Source of the DNA: Taibaiella koreensis
GTDB taxonomy: Bacteria > Bacteroidota > Bacteroidia > Chitinophagales > Chitinophagaceae
NCBI RefSeq assembly: GCF_003545715.1
Contig: NZ_QVNU01000011.1
Location: 59,660 to 123,659 of the forward strand
DNA: 64,000 nt
Reading direction: 5' to 3'
Positions 27,065-36,212 of this stretch are shown here, one piece after another. The position numbers were made by a program, and so were the translations under genes. The first letter of the stretch is position 1. Each line of letters begins with the position of its first letter. Under the pieces are notes generated by a model. It searched no databases and was not told the origin of the DNA. It worked only from the letters and a program-made list of their open reading frames with translations.

Positions 27065-30052
27065 ATGTTCACCAACAGCACCAAAACGATTGACCATTGT
27101 CTCCGGGCATGGATTGCGATAGCTATCGTGATCTGTGCCGCGCACCCCGGCGGCTACGCACAAACGCCTTATTTTAATCTCGATGCGATTTCAGGCCTTC
27201 CTTCCAACCATATTTACTATACCCTCACCGATCAGAATGGGTATTTCTGGGTTGCCACCCCTAACGGTGTAGCACGGTACAATGGTTATGAAACGAGGGT
27301 ATTTACCGTAAATGACGGCCTTCCCACCGAAGATATCTGGTGCCTGCTTGAAGACCAGGTGGGACGGTTGTGGCTCTCCAATATCTCCAACGAGGTCGGC
27401 TATATCAGGAACGGCCGGTATTATACCGCTTTACGCGATCCCAAAAACTTCATTTACCCTGTCTACACGGGGCGCTATTCAGACGGCATTGCACTGTTCA
27501 ATAAAGGAGCGGTTATGCGTTCGACAAAAAAAGACTGGGAATGCATTATTTGTAACAGCAGCGGGTCTAAAAAGATAAGTACTGCAACCGGCACCTCAGC
27601 GTCCTTTTTTATTGACCAGAAAGGGAATATTGTCGCCAGTCATTTTAACAAGAAGCTTTACTTCCAGAAAGGGCGTATACAAGAAGACCAACTGGTTTGG
27701 GACAGCACCTTGTATGTACCTGATGAAACGGAACAATTAGCACTGTATCGCAGCAAGATTGATTTCCTCAATGATAATGTGTTTTTTACCACCATAAACG
27801 GAAAGCAATGCCGGGTATTGAACCTCAATAACAGATTTGCACCGCACAATATCAACCCGCTTGACAAAAAAGAGACGATATCTTTTGCTTATGCCAGAGA
27901 CAATCTGTTTTACCTGCTGGGATCGGAAAACGCCTATCTCTATGACAGTACATTGCGCCTGTTACGGAAATATACTTTAGCCAGTTTGAGCGGTGGCGAT
28001 ATAAAAATCGATCATAATCTTAAGAGCCTCGAACAATATCCTCTTTGGGGTACCGTATTGGGGACTTTTGACCGGGGCCTTTACTTTAGCGACCAGGAAT
28101 ATACCAAAGGCTTTGGGAAAAGAAGTGATATCCATCTCTCATCCTATCGCTTCCTGGGCATTACCAGCGATACCTCAGGCTTGTGGTACAGCAGTATTAC
28201 CCATACCCTCAGGCTGATAGGTCCCGGTGGCCGGTTGCTGGCTTGCCTGTCCCGGGTACCGGATATACATATGATGGCCAATGACCGGGAACGTACACTA
28301 CTGTTTACAGATGCCGATACTTATACGCTCCGATACAACGGTAAAGGCAAGCTTAGTACCCACCGCGACGCTTCCTTGTCGAATCTGCGGGTAAAAGCCG
28401 CTGTGGTATACTCCGACACGCTGCTCTATATCTCGGGCGGCGCATATTATCATTTAAGCAGGATCACACCGGCCTCGCAAACCATATTGATGCAGGATTA
28501 CTACAGGAAAATGGTTTTCGACAGGACCCGTTACGGCGTATGGCTCTATCGTAACCAGCAGATAGCATTTTACAACATCAAGGAAAACAGCTTCAGGGTA
28601 TGGTATCCTGCTACCCTGAAAAAAATGGGGTTGCGAAAAATCGAATCCATCGTAATCGATGAGCAATATGGCAATCTGGTGATCAAGGACTACGATCAGT
28701 TGTTCCTGTTCGACGACAAGCGGAATACGATCACGCCGCTGCTTACCGGCTATCGCTATGGCGATGCGCATATGGCTGTAAACGGCAGCAGGCTTATTAT
28801 TGCCGGGCGCCTGGGCCTGATGTGGAGCGATATTCTCGGACATGGGAAATTCGGCGCGCCATCTGTTGTCGAAAATTTCAAAAACTGCTATTATAACATT
28901 GTTTATGGCTTGCAGGTTATCGATTCTACCGCCATACTCAATACAGACAAGGGTGTGTATGACCTAAGCTTATCGGGCGCCGCCTTTTCAAAAGAAAGCG
29001 CGCCTACTACTTATCATTTTATTGCGGCTACATACGATACGACCCGCAGGATAGCGAACGGCGATACCTTGTCGCTGCAAGCCGGTACGGCTACATTTCA
29101 ACTGGACGTGATCAACCCTCATGGTAATGGCCGGCTCCGGCTTGCCGGAGCCTTTTCGCTCAAAGAGAAATGGGCGGAGCTCACGGGCAGGGAGGTTAAT
29201 ATAAACACGCTGGCGCCGGGCCGGTATCACCGTTTTTATCTTTTTGCCAGGGATGAAGTATGGCAAAGCAAGACAATTATGCTTGTCCTGTATATCCAGC
29301 CTTATTGGTGGCAGACAACAGCTTTTTTCCTGACGCTCATCTGCGCAGGAGTTGTTCTGACCTTTTTTATCATACTGGTTACCCGCAGGATCGTATTGCG
29401 CCAGCAGGCCAGGCAGCGCATGATGCTGGAAATGCAGATGGCCGGCATTCATGCGCAGATCAACCCTCACTTTATCTTTAATTCTCTTACTACTACCCAG
29501 TATTTTATCAAGGCCAATAAAATAAAGCAAGCCTATGAACATATTAACCGTTTCTCCAGGCTGTTGCGCAATTTTCTGCAGGCTTCCAGGCACAAGTACA
29601 TTACCATAAGCGAAGAAATTGATCATCTCAGGAACTATATCGAGCTGCAGCAGTCAAGGTTCGAAGAGCAATTTGAATACAGGATCGACATGGGCCCCAA
29701 TGTTGCCCCTGCGTTAATGATCCCCTCCCTGCTATTGCAGCCTTTGGTAGAAAATGCCATTCAACACGGCTTGTTCCACAAAAAGACGCCTGGCCTTCTG
29801 CTACTCTCTTTTTCAAAAGAAGACGACCGCCTGGTTATTGAGATAGATGACGACGGTATCGGCAGGGAACAGGCCAGGGCACTGCAGCTGCAGGAACCGG
29901 CGAGAACCTCTTTTGGCAGCGACCTGGTCAACAAGCTTGTGCTGCTGTTCAATAAGTATGAGCACATCAAAATTGATCTTGTGTTTATCGATAAAATACC
30001 ACCCCAAACAGGAACTACCGTAAAAATAACCATACACTATCCACCGGCATGA
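27065..30052 (+). CDS. Sensor histidine kinase, propeller plus LytS-like kinase
   Basis: A 995-residue hybrid membrane sensor. It has an N-terminal signal sequence (to about GYAQ, residue 33) and a long periplasmic region with two-component propeller repeats (ISGLPSNHIYYTLTDQNGYFW, then NDGLPTEDIWCLLEDQVGRLW). A Y_Y_Y-like beta domain lies before the single membrane helix at about residues 750-772. The cytoplasmic part is a His_kinase/LytS module with His802 in QINPHFIFNSL, an N-box LVENAIQHG and a DDDGIG glycine-rich box. It overlaps the response regulator by four bases (ATGA). It probably senses an envelope or polysaccharide signal. Confidence 0.93.
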   Translation: MFTNSTKTIDHCLRAWIAIAIVICAAHPGGYAQTPYFNLDAISGLPSNHIYYTLTDQNGYFWVATPNGVARYNGYETRVFTVNDGLPTEDIWCLLEDQVGRLWLSNISNEVGYIRNGRYYTALRDPKNFIYPVYTGRYSDGIALFNKGAVMRSTKKDWECIICNSSGSKKISTATGTSASFFIDQKGNIVASHFNKKLYFQKGRIQEDQLVWDSTLYVPDETEQLALYRSKIDFLNDNVFFTTINGKQCRVLNLNNRFAPHNINPLDKKETISFAYARDNLFYLLGSENAYLYDSTLRLLRKYTLASLSGGDIKIDHNLKSLEQYPLWGTVLGTFDRGLYFSDQEYTKGFGKRSDIHLSSYRFLGITSDTSGLWYSSITHTLRLIGPGGRLLACLSRVPDIHMMANDRERTLLFTDADTYTLRYNGKGKLSTHRDASLSNLRVKAAVVYSDTLLYISGGAYYHLSRITPASQTILMQDYYRKMVFDRTRYGVWLYRNQQIAFYNIKENSFRVWYPATLKKMGLRKIESIVIDEQYGNLVIKDYDQLFLFDDKRNTITPLLTGYRYGDAHMAVNGSRLIIAGRLGLMWSDILGHGKFGAPSVVENFKNCYYNIVYGLQVIDSTAILNTDKGVYDLSLSGAAFSKESAPTTYHFIAATYDTTRRIANGDTLSLQAGTATFQLDVINPHGNGRLRLAGAFSLKEKWAELTGREVNINTLAPGRYHRFYLFARDEVWQSKTIMLVLYIQPYWWQTTAFFLTLICAGVVLTFFIILVTRRIVLRQQARQRMMLEMQMAGIHAQINPHFIFNSLTTTQYFIKANKIKQAYEHINRFSRLLRNFLQASRHKYITISEEIDHLRNYIELQQSRFEEQFEYRIDMGPNVAPALMIPSLLLQPLVENAIQHGLFHKKTPGLLLLSFSKEDDRLVIEIDDDGIGREQARALQLQEPARTSFGSDLVNKLVLLFNKYEHIKIDLVFIDKIPPQTGTTVKITIHYPPA

Positions 30053-30789
30053 ATACATTTACCACCATCATTATAGACGATGAGCCCAATGCGATAGGGC
30101 TGTTGAAGCTGAGCCTGGAAGAGCTTTTCCCGGATATAACCGTCAAACATACCTGTACCAGCTGGTCCGATGCCTTCAGGATATTGCAGCAGGAACATTT
30201 TGACTTCATTTTTATGGATATCCAGATGCCTGGCAGAACAGGCATTGAGCTGGCCCGCCTTCTACCGGACCTGTACGGAAAGCTTATATTCATCACGGCA
30301 CATGAAGAATACGCGCTGGATGCCTTCCGTTGTCATGCTTCGGGCTATTTACTAAAGCCTGTCGACGACGTAGCGCTGTATAATGTAATCAGCAGGGCTA
30401 TGCGCGATCTGGCCCAACCTGCTGCACTACCGGGAAGCCAACCGGTTAATAATAGTGAATTGCTGGGTATACCGGATAGCAAAGGCATCAACTATATCCA
30501 CAAGAAAGACATCGTCTACCTGCAGGCCGATAATAAATGCACCAAGATCGTATTGACGGATAAAGTGATGTACAGTTCTTACCACCTGGGCCGGTTTCGC
30601 GAATACCTGGAAAAAGAACGCTTTTTCCAGGTGCACCGCTCGTACATCATTAATCTAAGCGCGGTGAAAAGGTATGTCAACGAGCATACCGGCATCATAA
30701 TGACCGACCTTACAGAGATACCGGTTGCCCGTTCGGCACGTGAAGCGCTCCTGCGCCAATTTACCACGCTCCACAAACTGCCCGGCTAA
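30049..30789 (+). CDS. LytTR-type response regulator
   Basis: A 246-residue partner of the upstream kinase. The receiver domain spans residues 1-120 with acidic residues Asp10 and Asp11, phosphoacceptor Asp57 in FMDIQMPG, and Lys near LLKPVDD. A LytTR DNA-binding domain covers about residues 143-240 (IVYLQADNKCTKIVL, FFQVHRSYIINLSAV). The start codon overlaps the kinase stop, so translation is coupled. The secreted LamG protein 160 bases downstream is a plausible target. Confidence 0.95.
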   Translation: MNTFTTIIIDDEPNAIGLLKLSLEELFPDITVKHTCTSWSDAFRILQQEHFDFIFMDIQMPGRTGIELARLLPDLYGKLIFITAHEEYALDAFRCHASGYLLKPVDDVALYNVISRAMRDLAQPAALPGSQPVNNSELLGIPDSKGINYIHKKDIVYLQADNKCTKIVLTDKVMYSSYHLGRFREYLEKERFFQVHRSYIINLSAVKRYVNEHTGIIMTDLTEIPVARSAREALLRQFTTLHKLPG

Positions 30790-30947
30790 GCCAGACTACC
30801 ATCCGGCGGATCATATCGCCGGTCCACACCCGGATGTCTACCTGTCGTCGGCCGGAAGAAGCGACACCGGCCAACAGGAGCTATATTGCTTTGATTACAC
30901 CAACACCACCGGTAATGCCGGAATTGTTCAACCAAAAATCAAAAACG

Positions 30948-32066
30948 ATGAACAGATTGCTACTACTCCCCGCACTACTTGCTTCTCTGAGCACCTTTGG
31001 CCAGGAATACCGCGCGAGCGGCGATCCCAATCCTCCCCGCTACGGCGACTGCAATATGTATCCGCCGCACCTGGGCGATCTGGTACTGTACTACAATTTT
31101 TCAAACCTTTCGGCCGGAATGCTCATACCAGATCTTAGCGGAAACATGCATATGGGAACGCCGACACCCGGCACTTTCCCCGATAAAGATGCCGGCGGTA
31201 ACCCCAATTGCGCCTACCGCTTTCCCGGAAATCCCGGCGAACACATTCAGATCCCCTCCAGCACCGACTTCGACTTTGCCACTGCTCCCGTAACCATATC
31301 AGTGTGGTACTATCCCGAAGAAACCTCACCCGGGAAATACGAGCAGCTTGCCGGTCGCGGACTGGGATTGCACTGTCCCGATTCTTATGGAGAGTACTCA
31401 CTGGGGCTTTACGATTGCAGAAAACCGGTGGCCGGTATGAACCAGAGCAGCTGCTGGGACTGGCATGCGGTAACCTCTCCCCCCAATTGCACCCAGGAAA
31501 CCAATCATTATCTTAATGATCGCTGGCAGCACGTGGTCGCCGTTTTTGACTATGCTTCCGGCGGTGGCCCCGTGGTTCCTGTGGCCGTATACTGGAACAG
31601 CATTCTGGTCAATCATATTCCTCCGGGCGTATGCGGCCCGGTAAGCCTTAACAACGGAGATTTCTATATAGGCGACGACTTCAGGGGTGAGATAGACGAA
31701 GTAAGGGTTTACCGCGTCCCTTTTTCGGCTGCTGAAGTGGCAAACCTGTATCACTATGGCATTATGGGATGCTGCGATGTGCAGGGCAAGCCTGGCGGAA
31801 GCGCCTCACTGCCGGCAAGTATGGAAAGCACGGGCGACCTGAAAACCTATCCCAATCCTTTTACAGGTGACATAAAGATGGATGTTCCCCAAAAATTTAT
31901 CGGAGGCTCGTTCTCTGTTTACAACGCTTTGGGACAAAAGGTGAAGACCGGTCCTATACGCTCTGTGCAGGAACAACTCAATCTGGGTAGCCTCCCTGCC
32001 GGCATTTATCTGCTGGAATGCAGTACAGGCACCGAACGTATACAACAAAAGCTCGTTAAACGCTAA
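30948..32066 (+). CDS. Secreted LamG-domain protein with T9SS sorting domain
   Basis: A 372-residue exported protein. The ATG at 30948 begins a clear signal peptide (MNRLLLLPALLASLSTFGQ); the 38 codons before it are not protein-like. Residues about 45-265 form a LamG/concanavalin-like fold (LVLYYNFSNLSAGM..DLSGN, VTISVWYYPEE, WQHVVAVFDYASG, FRGEIDEVRVYRVPFSAAEV), of the kind that binds carbohydrate or protein at the surface. The C-terminal 80 residues are a type A T9SS domain (KTYPNPFTGDIKM to LVKR). It is Cys-rich for a secreted protein. It follows a two-component pair on the same strand. Confidence 0.88.
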   Translation: MNRLLLLPALLASLSTFGQEYRASGDPNPPRYGDCNMYPPHLGDLVLYYNFSNLSAGMLIPDLSGNMHMGTPTPGTFPDKDAGGNPNCAYRFPGNPGEHIQIPSSTDFDFATAPVTISVWYYPEETSPGKYEQLAGRGLGLHCPDSYGEYSLGLYDCRKPVAGMNQSSCWDWHAVTSPPNCTQETNHYLNDRWQHVVAVFDYASGGGPVVPVAVYWNSILVNHIPPGVCGPVSLNNGDFYIGDDFRGEIDEVRVYRVPFSAAEVANLYHYGIMGCCDVQGKPGGSASLPASMESTGDLKTYPNPFTGDIKMDVPQKFIGGSFSVYNALGQKVKTGPIRSVQEQLNLGSLPAGIYLLECSTGTERIQQKLVKR

Positions 32067-32406
32067 AAAACTAAGTGACTTCCGGATATAGGAAACAAGA
32101 TACAATTTGCTTCTAAATAACGGTTGCTAAGCTTGTCGAAGCGCCCTCTTTGTCCAAAGGACAAGTTCAAGGACCGGCTCTGTTTCCTATATTCAAATAC
32201 TCAAAAAAAACTATTTCTGTACACCAAAGAGAGGCCTCCAGCAATCGGGGTCTCTCTTTGCATGGCCATTACCAGGAAAAACTATTCGTGTATAATGAAA
32301 ATTAATACAGGGACACACCGGGCTGTAAGCCGCTGCAGCGCTGCTTCGGGAAAGAGCAAGCCCGCCACATGCTGACAATACCATGACAAATGGCAATAGA
32401 TTCGCT
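32067..32406. other. Intergenic region with palindromic element and a hairpin
   Basis: After the LamG gene come the second mobile element (32074-32204) and a hairpin with 9-bp arms, CAAAGAGAG and CTCTCTTTG (about 32224-32260), which could end transcription from upstream. The rest shows nothing coding. Confidence 0.45.
32074..32204. mobile_element. MITE-like palindromic element, copy 2
   Basis: The ends read GACTTCCGGATATAGGAAACA (from 32077) and the reverse complement TGTTTCCTATATT...TACTC (to 32202). They share at least 12 bp of perfect inverted repeat, a decayed version of the copy at 8041. The 9-bp AAAAAACTA flanks it on both sides (32065-32073 and 32205-32213). Internal blocks match the reverse complement of copy 1 (AACGGTTGCT, GTCGAAGC, CAAGGACCGG). 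It has no coding capacity. Confidence 0.65.
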
Positions 32407-32414
32407 TACCTTTG
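32407..32414 (+). promoter_or_regulatory. -7 box of the ABC exporter gene
   Basis: TACCTTTG is a perfect TAnnTTTG. It lies inside the longest possible reading frame and so places the true start at the ATG at 32435. Confidence 0.6.
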
Positions 32415-32434
32415 CACCCGTTGCCAATGAATCT

Positions 32435-34219
32435 ATGAAACTACTCTTACAATACCTCAGCCGATACAAGGGGCTTATCTTCCTGGCCCTTATCCTGGCG
32501 GCTATCAACCAGGTCTTTTCCCTGCTCAATCCCTATATCCTGGGCAATGTGCTTATCGACCCCTACGCCAATAAAGCGGCGGCTTTCAGGGCCAGGGGCG
32601 CCGGCGGTGACTATTTCCGCGGCATTACCATTGGATTGCTCATGATCATCGGCGCAGCTATGGTATCGCGTATTGCCAAGGCCTTCCAGGACTATGTGGT
32701 GAATGTGGTAATCCAGAAATTCGGCGCCCGTCTTTATACCGATGGCCTGCGTCATGCCCTGCGCCTGCCCTACCAGGACTTTGAAGATCAGCGCAGCGGC
32801 GAAACCCTTTCGGTGCTGCAAAAAGTACGCGCCGATTGCGAAAAGTTCATTACCAATTTTGTGAACGTATTGTTTGCCACGCTCGTAGGCATCGTTTTCG
32901 TCGTGATCGTGGCCTTCCGGTTAAGCCCCATGCTTCCCCTCATCTACCTGGTGGGTTCGGTGGTGCTCGCGATCCTGACCAGTGTACTAAGCCGCCGCAT
33001 CAAGTTTATCCAGCGCAATATCCTGAAAGACACTAATGCGCTGGCTGGTTCCACTACAGAGTCCCTGCGTAATATCGAACTGGTGAAAAGCCTCGGTCTT
33101 ACCCAGCAGGAGATCCGCCGGCTCAACAGCACCACCATGAAGATATTGAAGCTGGAGCTAAAGAAAGTGAAGAGCATCCGCTCCGTTAGCTTTGTACAGG
33201 GCACCTTCGTCAACTTTCTGCAACAGTGCATTATGTTTTCGCTCCTCTTTTTCGTATTCCGCGATAAGATCACCGTGGGCCAGATGATGATGATGCAGTT
33301 CTATTCTTTTTTCATCTTCGGTCCGCTGCAGGAGCTGGGCAATATCATCCTGTCGTACCGTGAGGCCGAGGCTTCGCTGAATAACCTGCAGGACCTCATG
33401 AGCCGCCCGGTCGAGTACCAGCCGGCCAACCCAGAGCAATTGCATGCCATTAACCGTCTGCGCTTCGACAAGGTGAAGTTCCAGCACCAATCGGCGACCC
33501 AGCCTGCATTGGAAGAGATCTCCTTCGAAGTGCGGCAAGGCGATACCATTGCTTTTGTAGGCCCCTCCGGTTCGGGCAAGACCACCCTGGTCAAGCTACT
33601 GGTAGGCCTTTATCATCCCAGCACCGGTCATGTGTACTATAACGACCTGGCTGACGATGCCATTGACTTCGACGAGCTACGCCACCAGATCGGCTTTGTA
33701 ACCCAGGATACACAGCTGTTTTCCGGCACAATAAGGGAAAACCTGCTGTTTGTAAACCCGGGGGCTTCAGACGAGATGATCGCCGATGTGCTGCAAAAAG
33801 CAGCAGGCCAAAGCATCCTGGCACGCGCCGATAAAGGCTTGGATACCGTCATCGGAGAAGGCGGCCTGAAGCTGTCGGGCGGCGAACGTCAGCGTTTGTC
33901 GATTGCCCGGTCGCTGCTGCGCCAGCCACGGCTGATGATCTTTGACGAAGCAACATCGGCGCTCGACTCCATTACCGAAGAAGAGATATCCAATACCATA
34001 AGACATATCACGGCACAGCGGCAGCATATCACCGTCATGATCGCGCACCGTCTCTCGACCATTATGTATGCCGATCACATCTTTGTACTGGAAAAAGGGA
34101 AGATCGTAGAGACCGGAAATCACCATGAATTGCTCGATCTTAAGGGACTGTACTACGCTATGTGGCGGCAACAGATCGGCGAGCGTAAAGATGAACCGGC
34201 TGAGCTGACCATGAAATAA
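32435..34219 (+). CDS. ABC exporter, fused permease and ATPase (MsbA-like)
   Basis: A 594-residue half-transporter. Residues 1-320 form the six-helix type IV exporter membrane domain, starting with MKLLLQYLSRYKGLIFLALIL. The ATPase has Walker A GPSGSGKTT (376-384), signature LSGGERQR (from 480), Walker B LMIFDEATSALDS and an H-loop IAHRLST. The start at 32435 is used because a promoter box lies inside the 15-codon upstream extension. Homologues export lipids or drugs; a homodimer is likely. Two unusual hairpins follow the gene. Confidence 0.93.
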   Translation: MKLLLQYLSRYKGLIFLALILAAINQVFSLLNPYILGNVLIDPYANKAAAFRARGAGGDYFRGITIGLLMIIGAAMVSRIAKAFQDYVVNVVIQKFGARLYTDGLRHALRLPYQDFEDQRSGETLSVLQKVRADCEKFITNFVNVLFATLVGIVFVVIVAFRLSPMLPLIYLVGSVVLAILTSVLSRRIKFIQRNILKDTNALAGSTTESLRNIELVKSLGLTQQEIRRLNSTTMKILKLELKKVKSIRSVSFVQGTFVNFLQQCIMFSLLFFVFRDKITVGQMMMMQFYSFFIFGPLQELGNIILSYREAEASLNNLQDLMSRPVEYQPANPEQLHAINRLRFDKVKFQHQSATQPALEEISFEVRQGDTIAFVGPSGSGKTTLVKLLVGLYHPSTGHVYYNDLADDAIDFDELRHQIGFVTQDTQLFSGTIRENLLFVNPGASDEMIADVLQKAAGQSILARADKGLDTVIGEGGLKLSGGERQRLSIARSLLRQPRLMIFDEATSALDSITEEEISNTIRHITAQRQHITVMIAHRLSTIMYADHIFVLEKGKIVETGNHHELLDLKGLYYAMWRQQIGERKDEPAELTMK

Positions 34220-34222
34220 ATG

Positions 34223-34264
34223 GAACAGAGAAGTCAAGTTTTCAAAAACTTGACTTCTCTGTTC
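34223..34264 (+). terminator. Long perfect hairpin after the ABC exporter
   Basis: A perfect 19-bp stem (34223-34241 with 34246-34264) has a tetraloop TCAA and begins 4 bases after the stop codon. There is no T run after it, so it may protect or terminate the transcript by a factor-dependent route. Confidence 0.7.
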
Positions 34265-34311
34265 AAGCAGGCAGCACCATGAAGTAAAAAGTATATAAAA
34301 TGCTACCGCCA

Positions 34312-34349
34312 CAGAGGGCCGCTTCCCAAAACAAGGGAGCGGCCCTCTG
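34312..34349 (+). terminator. Second GC-rich hairpin after the ABC exporter
   Basis: CAGAGGGCCGC(T)TCCC (34312-34327) pairs with GGGAGCGGCCCTCTG (34335-34349), 15 bp with a single bulge. Together with the stem at 34223 it makes a tandem hairpin region. Confidence 0.6.
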
Positions 34350-34466
34350 CCTTAATAAACGCTCCGAACATCGCTACTATTTTGTACCGGCCGGATACTA
34401 GAATGAAAGCAAACGCGTTTATTTTATGAAAAGCAATTGTTTTCTTGCATCTTTAAACCACACCCT

Positions 34467-35060
34467 ATGATCAAAGCCTCGCTGGTAATGGCATTGCCCG
34501 CCCTTATGCTTTTTTCCTGCAAAAAGGAAACTATAGATTACACCAAAGACAACAACCCTTACAACAAGACCGGCATCCTTCCGCTCAGCAACGGGAACAG
34601 GTGGTTCTATAAAGTGACCTACTACGGCCAGGATAACCAGCCGGCCTTCTCTTTGGATGATTCCCTTTCCTGCAGCAATGAGGGCTGGTCCCCATCCGTT
34701 TATTACTTTCCCGGACATGTATTGCAGGGCTCTTACAGCAACCGGGATGCCAATGCACTGCAAGTCGTCGGCGGCAGCGACTATTTCAAAGCGACGAACC
34801 AGGATGAAGTGCTCTGGGACAAAGTGGAAAATGGCTACCATTATATACGCAAGGCCTTTGCAGGCCCCCAAAAGGTAAACGGCTACGATGCTTATAAAAA
34901 CCTGGTAACAGGCATCAATGATGCAACAAAGGACACGGTGATCGAGCAGTATTTTTATTTTGCCAAAGGCATAGGCATTGTAAAACAGGAATCGATGGAT
35001 TTCAACGGCGGCCGGCACCTGGGCCAGGTATACGACCTGACAGCTTATACAGTCAAATAG
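34467..35060 (+). CDS. Lipoprotein of unknown function
   Basis: A 197-residue predicted lipoprotein. The ATG at 34467 begins a lipoprotein signal with the lipid-attached cysteine at Cys18 (LMLFSC-KK). Ten further codons upstream would spoil the signal. The mature part has aromatic and acidic strands (GNRWFYKVTYYG, DYFKATNQDEVLW, YFAKGIGIVKQESMDF). Similar 'GIGxVK' patterns occur in lipocalin-like or DUF-type lipoproteins of this phylum, but I cannot name the family. Confidence 0.65.
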   Translation: MIKASLVMALPALMLFSCKKETIDYTKDNNPYNKTGILPLSNGNRWFYKVTYYGQDNQPAFSLDDSLSCSNEGWSPSVYYFPGHVLQGSYSNRDANALQVVGGSDYFKATNQDEVLWDKVENGYHYIRKAFAGPQKVNGYDAYKNLVTGINDATKDTVIEQYFYFAKGIGIVKQESMDFNGGRHLGQVYDLTAYTVK

Positions 35061-35174
35061 CACATAGTACCGTTACGGACAGCCTCTATAGTAAGGACCC
35101 GCAAAGATTGCGGGCTTTAGCCACCTCTTTGCGGCCTGATCTCCCTGGTATAAAAAAGCGCTGACGACATTTTT

Positions 35175-35203
35175 TTTGATAATAATACCGATCGGTATAT
35201 TCA
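35175..35203 (+). promoter_or_regulatory. Promoter with embedded TetR-type operator
   Basis: TTTG (35175-35178) and TATATTCA (35196-35203, five of six conserved positions of TAnnTTTG) are 17 bases apart. The perfect 14-bp palindrome ATACCGATCGGTAT (35185-35198) fills most of the spacer and overlaps the -7 box. ACCGATCGGT-type palindromes are typical operators of TetR-family repressors. No tetR gene is in the window, so control would be in trans. Confidence 0.55.
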
Positions 35204-35207
35204 GCCT

Positions 35208-35723
35208 ATGAAACACATATGCATCGTATGCTCAATGATCCTGCTTTCCTGGCCGTTAACCGGCCAGGAAAGCAAATTTGCAGGGGAAATATTTCGTTAC
35301 CGCAACAGTGTTCAATTGGAAGCCTTCGGCCCGGGAGGTTATTATTCGTTGAACTATGAACGGACCCTTGTCAATTTACCTCGCCTGAAAACATCTTTTC
35401 AGACCGGCGGCGCTTACTATCCGCCTTCTACCGGTGTCATTACTTTGTTGTTTCCCGTGAGAATAAACCAGCTCTATTCTTTCGGCCGGCATCACCTTGA
35501 ATCGGGTATTGGCGCCATTTTCACCTTTTCCGATACCGACAACGGCGCCACGCCCTTGCGTAACTATGATTACGAGCTCTTTTTTACCGGCTCATTGGGC
35601 TACCGTTATCAAAAGCCCGAAGGTCGCTGGATGTTCAAAGTGTTATTTACACCTGTGCTGGAGTATGAACAGAATAAAGAGATCATTCCTACCGGTGGGC
35701 TGAGCCTGGGATACAACTTTTAG
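35208..35723 (+). CDS. Exported beta-barrel-like protein
   Basis: A 171-residue protein with a signal peptide (residues 1-19). Its mature part alternates hydrophobic and polar residues and ends with GGLSLGYNF, a C-terminal aromatic typical of outer membrane barrels. Repeated strand-like stretches (VQLEAFGPGGYYSLNYERTL, HHLESGIGAIFTFSD, LFFTGSLGYRYQ) support an eight-stranded barrel of outer membrane protein type. A palindromic operator sits in its promoter, so it may be an inducible envelope protein. Confidence 0.65.
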   Translation: MKHICIVCSMILLSWPLTGQESKFAGEIFRYRNSVQLEAFGPGGYYSLNYERTLVNLPRLKTSFQTGGAYYPPSTGVITLLFPVRINQLYSFGRHHLESGIGAIFTFSDTDNGATPLRNYDYELFFTGSLGYRYQKPEGRWMFKVLFTPVLEYEQNKEIIPTGGLSLGYNF

Positions 35724-35758
35724 AGGGGGCATTATAATCCTGAAAACAGCCATTGCCT

Positions 35759-36196
35759 TTATACATCCGTTTCTTTATTCAGCTCATCGGGCAGCCATCC
35801 CACGATATGCGACTGGAACGGCGCCAGCATATCCCAGAAGACACGGTTGTTGTCGTGCTCCTTTTCGCCGCAATCGATCGTCGCGCAATAGTCGATCACC
35901 TTGTCCATAAGGTTCGTAACCAGCTTCAGGCGGACCAAATTGTCCAGCGCCTGCGCCAGGTAACCGAAGTAGACATGCCCCCATATTTCCACAACCAGTG
36001 AAGCATCGCTGATGTCCAGCGCTTTGCCAAACAGCTGCCTGAAACGCTGCTTCAACAGGACAACCAGCGCTTCTATGGCTTTGCCTTTGCCCGTCTCCAG
36101 CAACGATTTCAGCGCCTCATCATTGGTGATATGAATGGCATACTCATCAAAGGTCACCGATATTTCTTCACCATCGATCGTTATCTGCTGCTCCAT
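35759..36196 (-). CDS. Cytosolic protein of unknown function downstream of a tandem repeat
   Basis: A 145-residue acidic, mainly helical protein without signal peptide or membrane segment (central LKSLLETGKGKAIEALVVLLKQRFRQLF). I do not recognise its family. The start codon at 36196 is only 16 bases from a 154-bp heptamer repeat that fills its leader or promoter region. It lies downstream of the antiporter on the same strand, so it could be the second gene of that unit, or be expressed from within the repeat region. Confidence 0.65.
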   Translation of the reverse strand: MEQQITIDGEEISVTFDEYAIHITNDEALKSLLETGKGKAIEALVVLLKQRFRQLFGKALDISDASLVVEIWGHVYFGYLAQALDNLVRLKLVTNLMDKVIDYCATIDCGEKEHDNNRVFWDMLAPFQSHIVGWLPDELNKETDV

Positions 36197-36212
36197 GACC
36201 TGATAAGATTTT

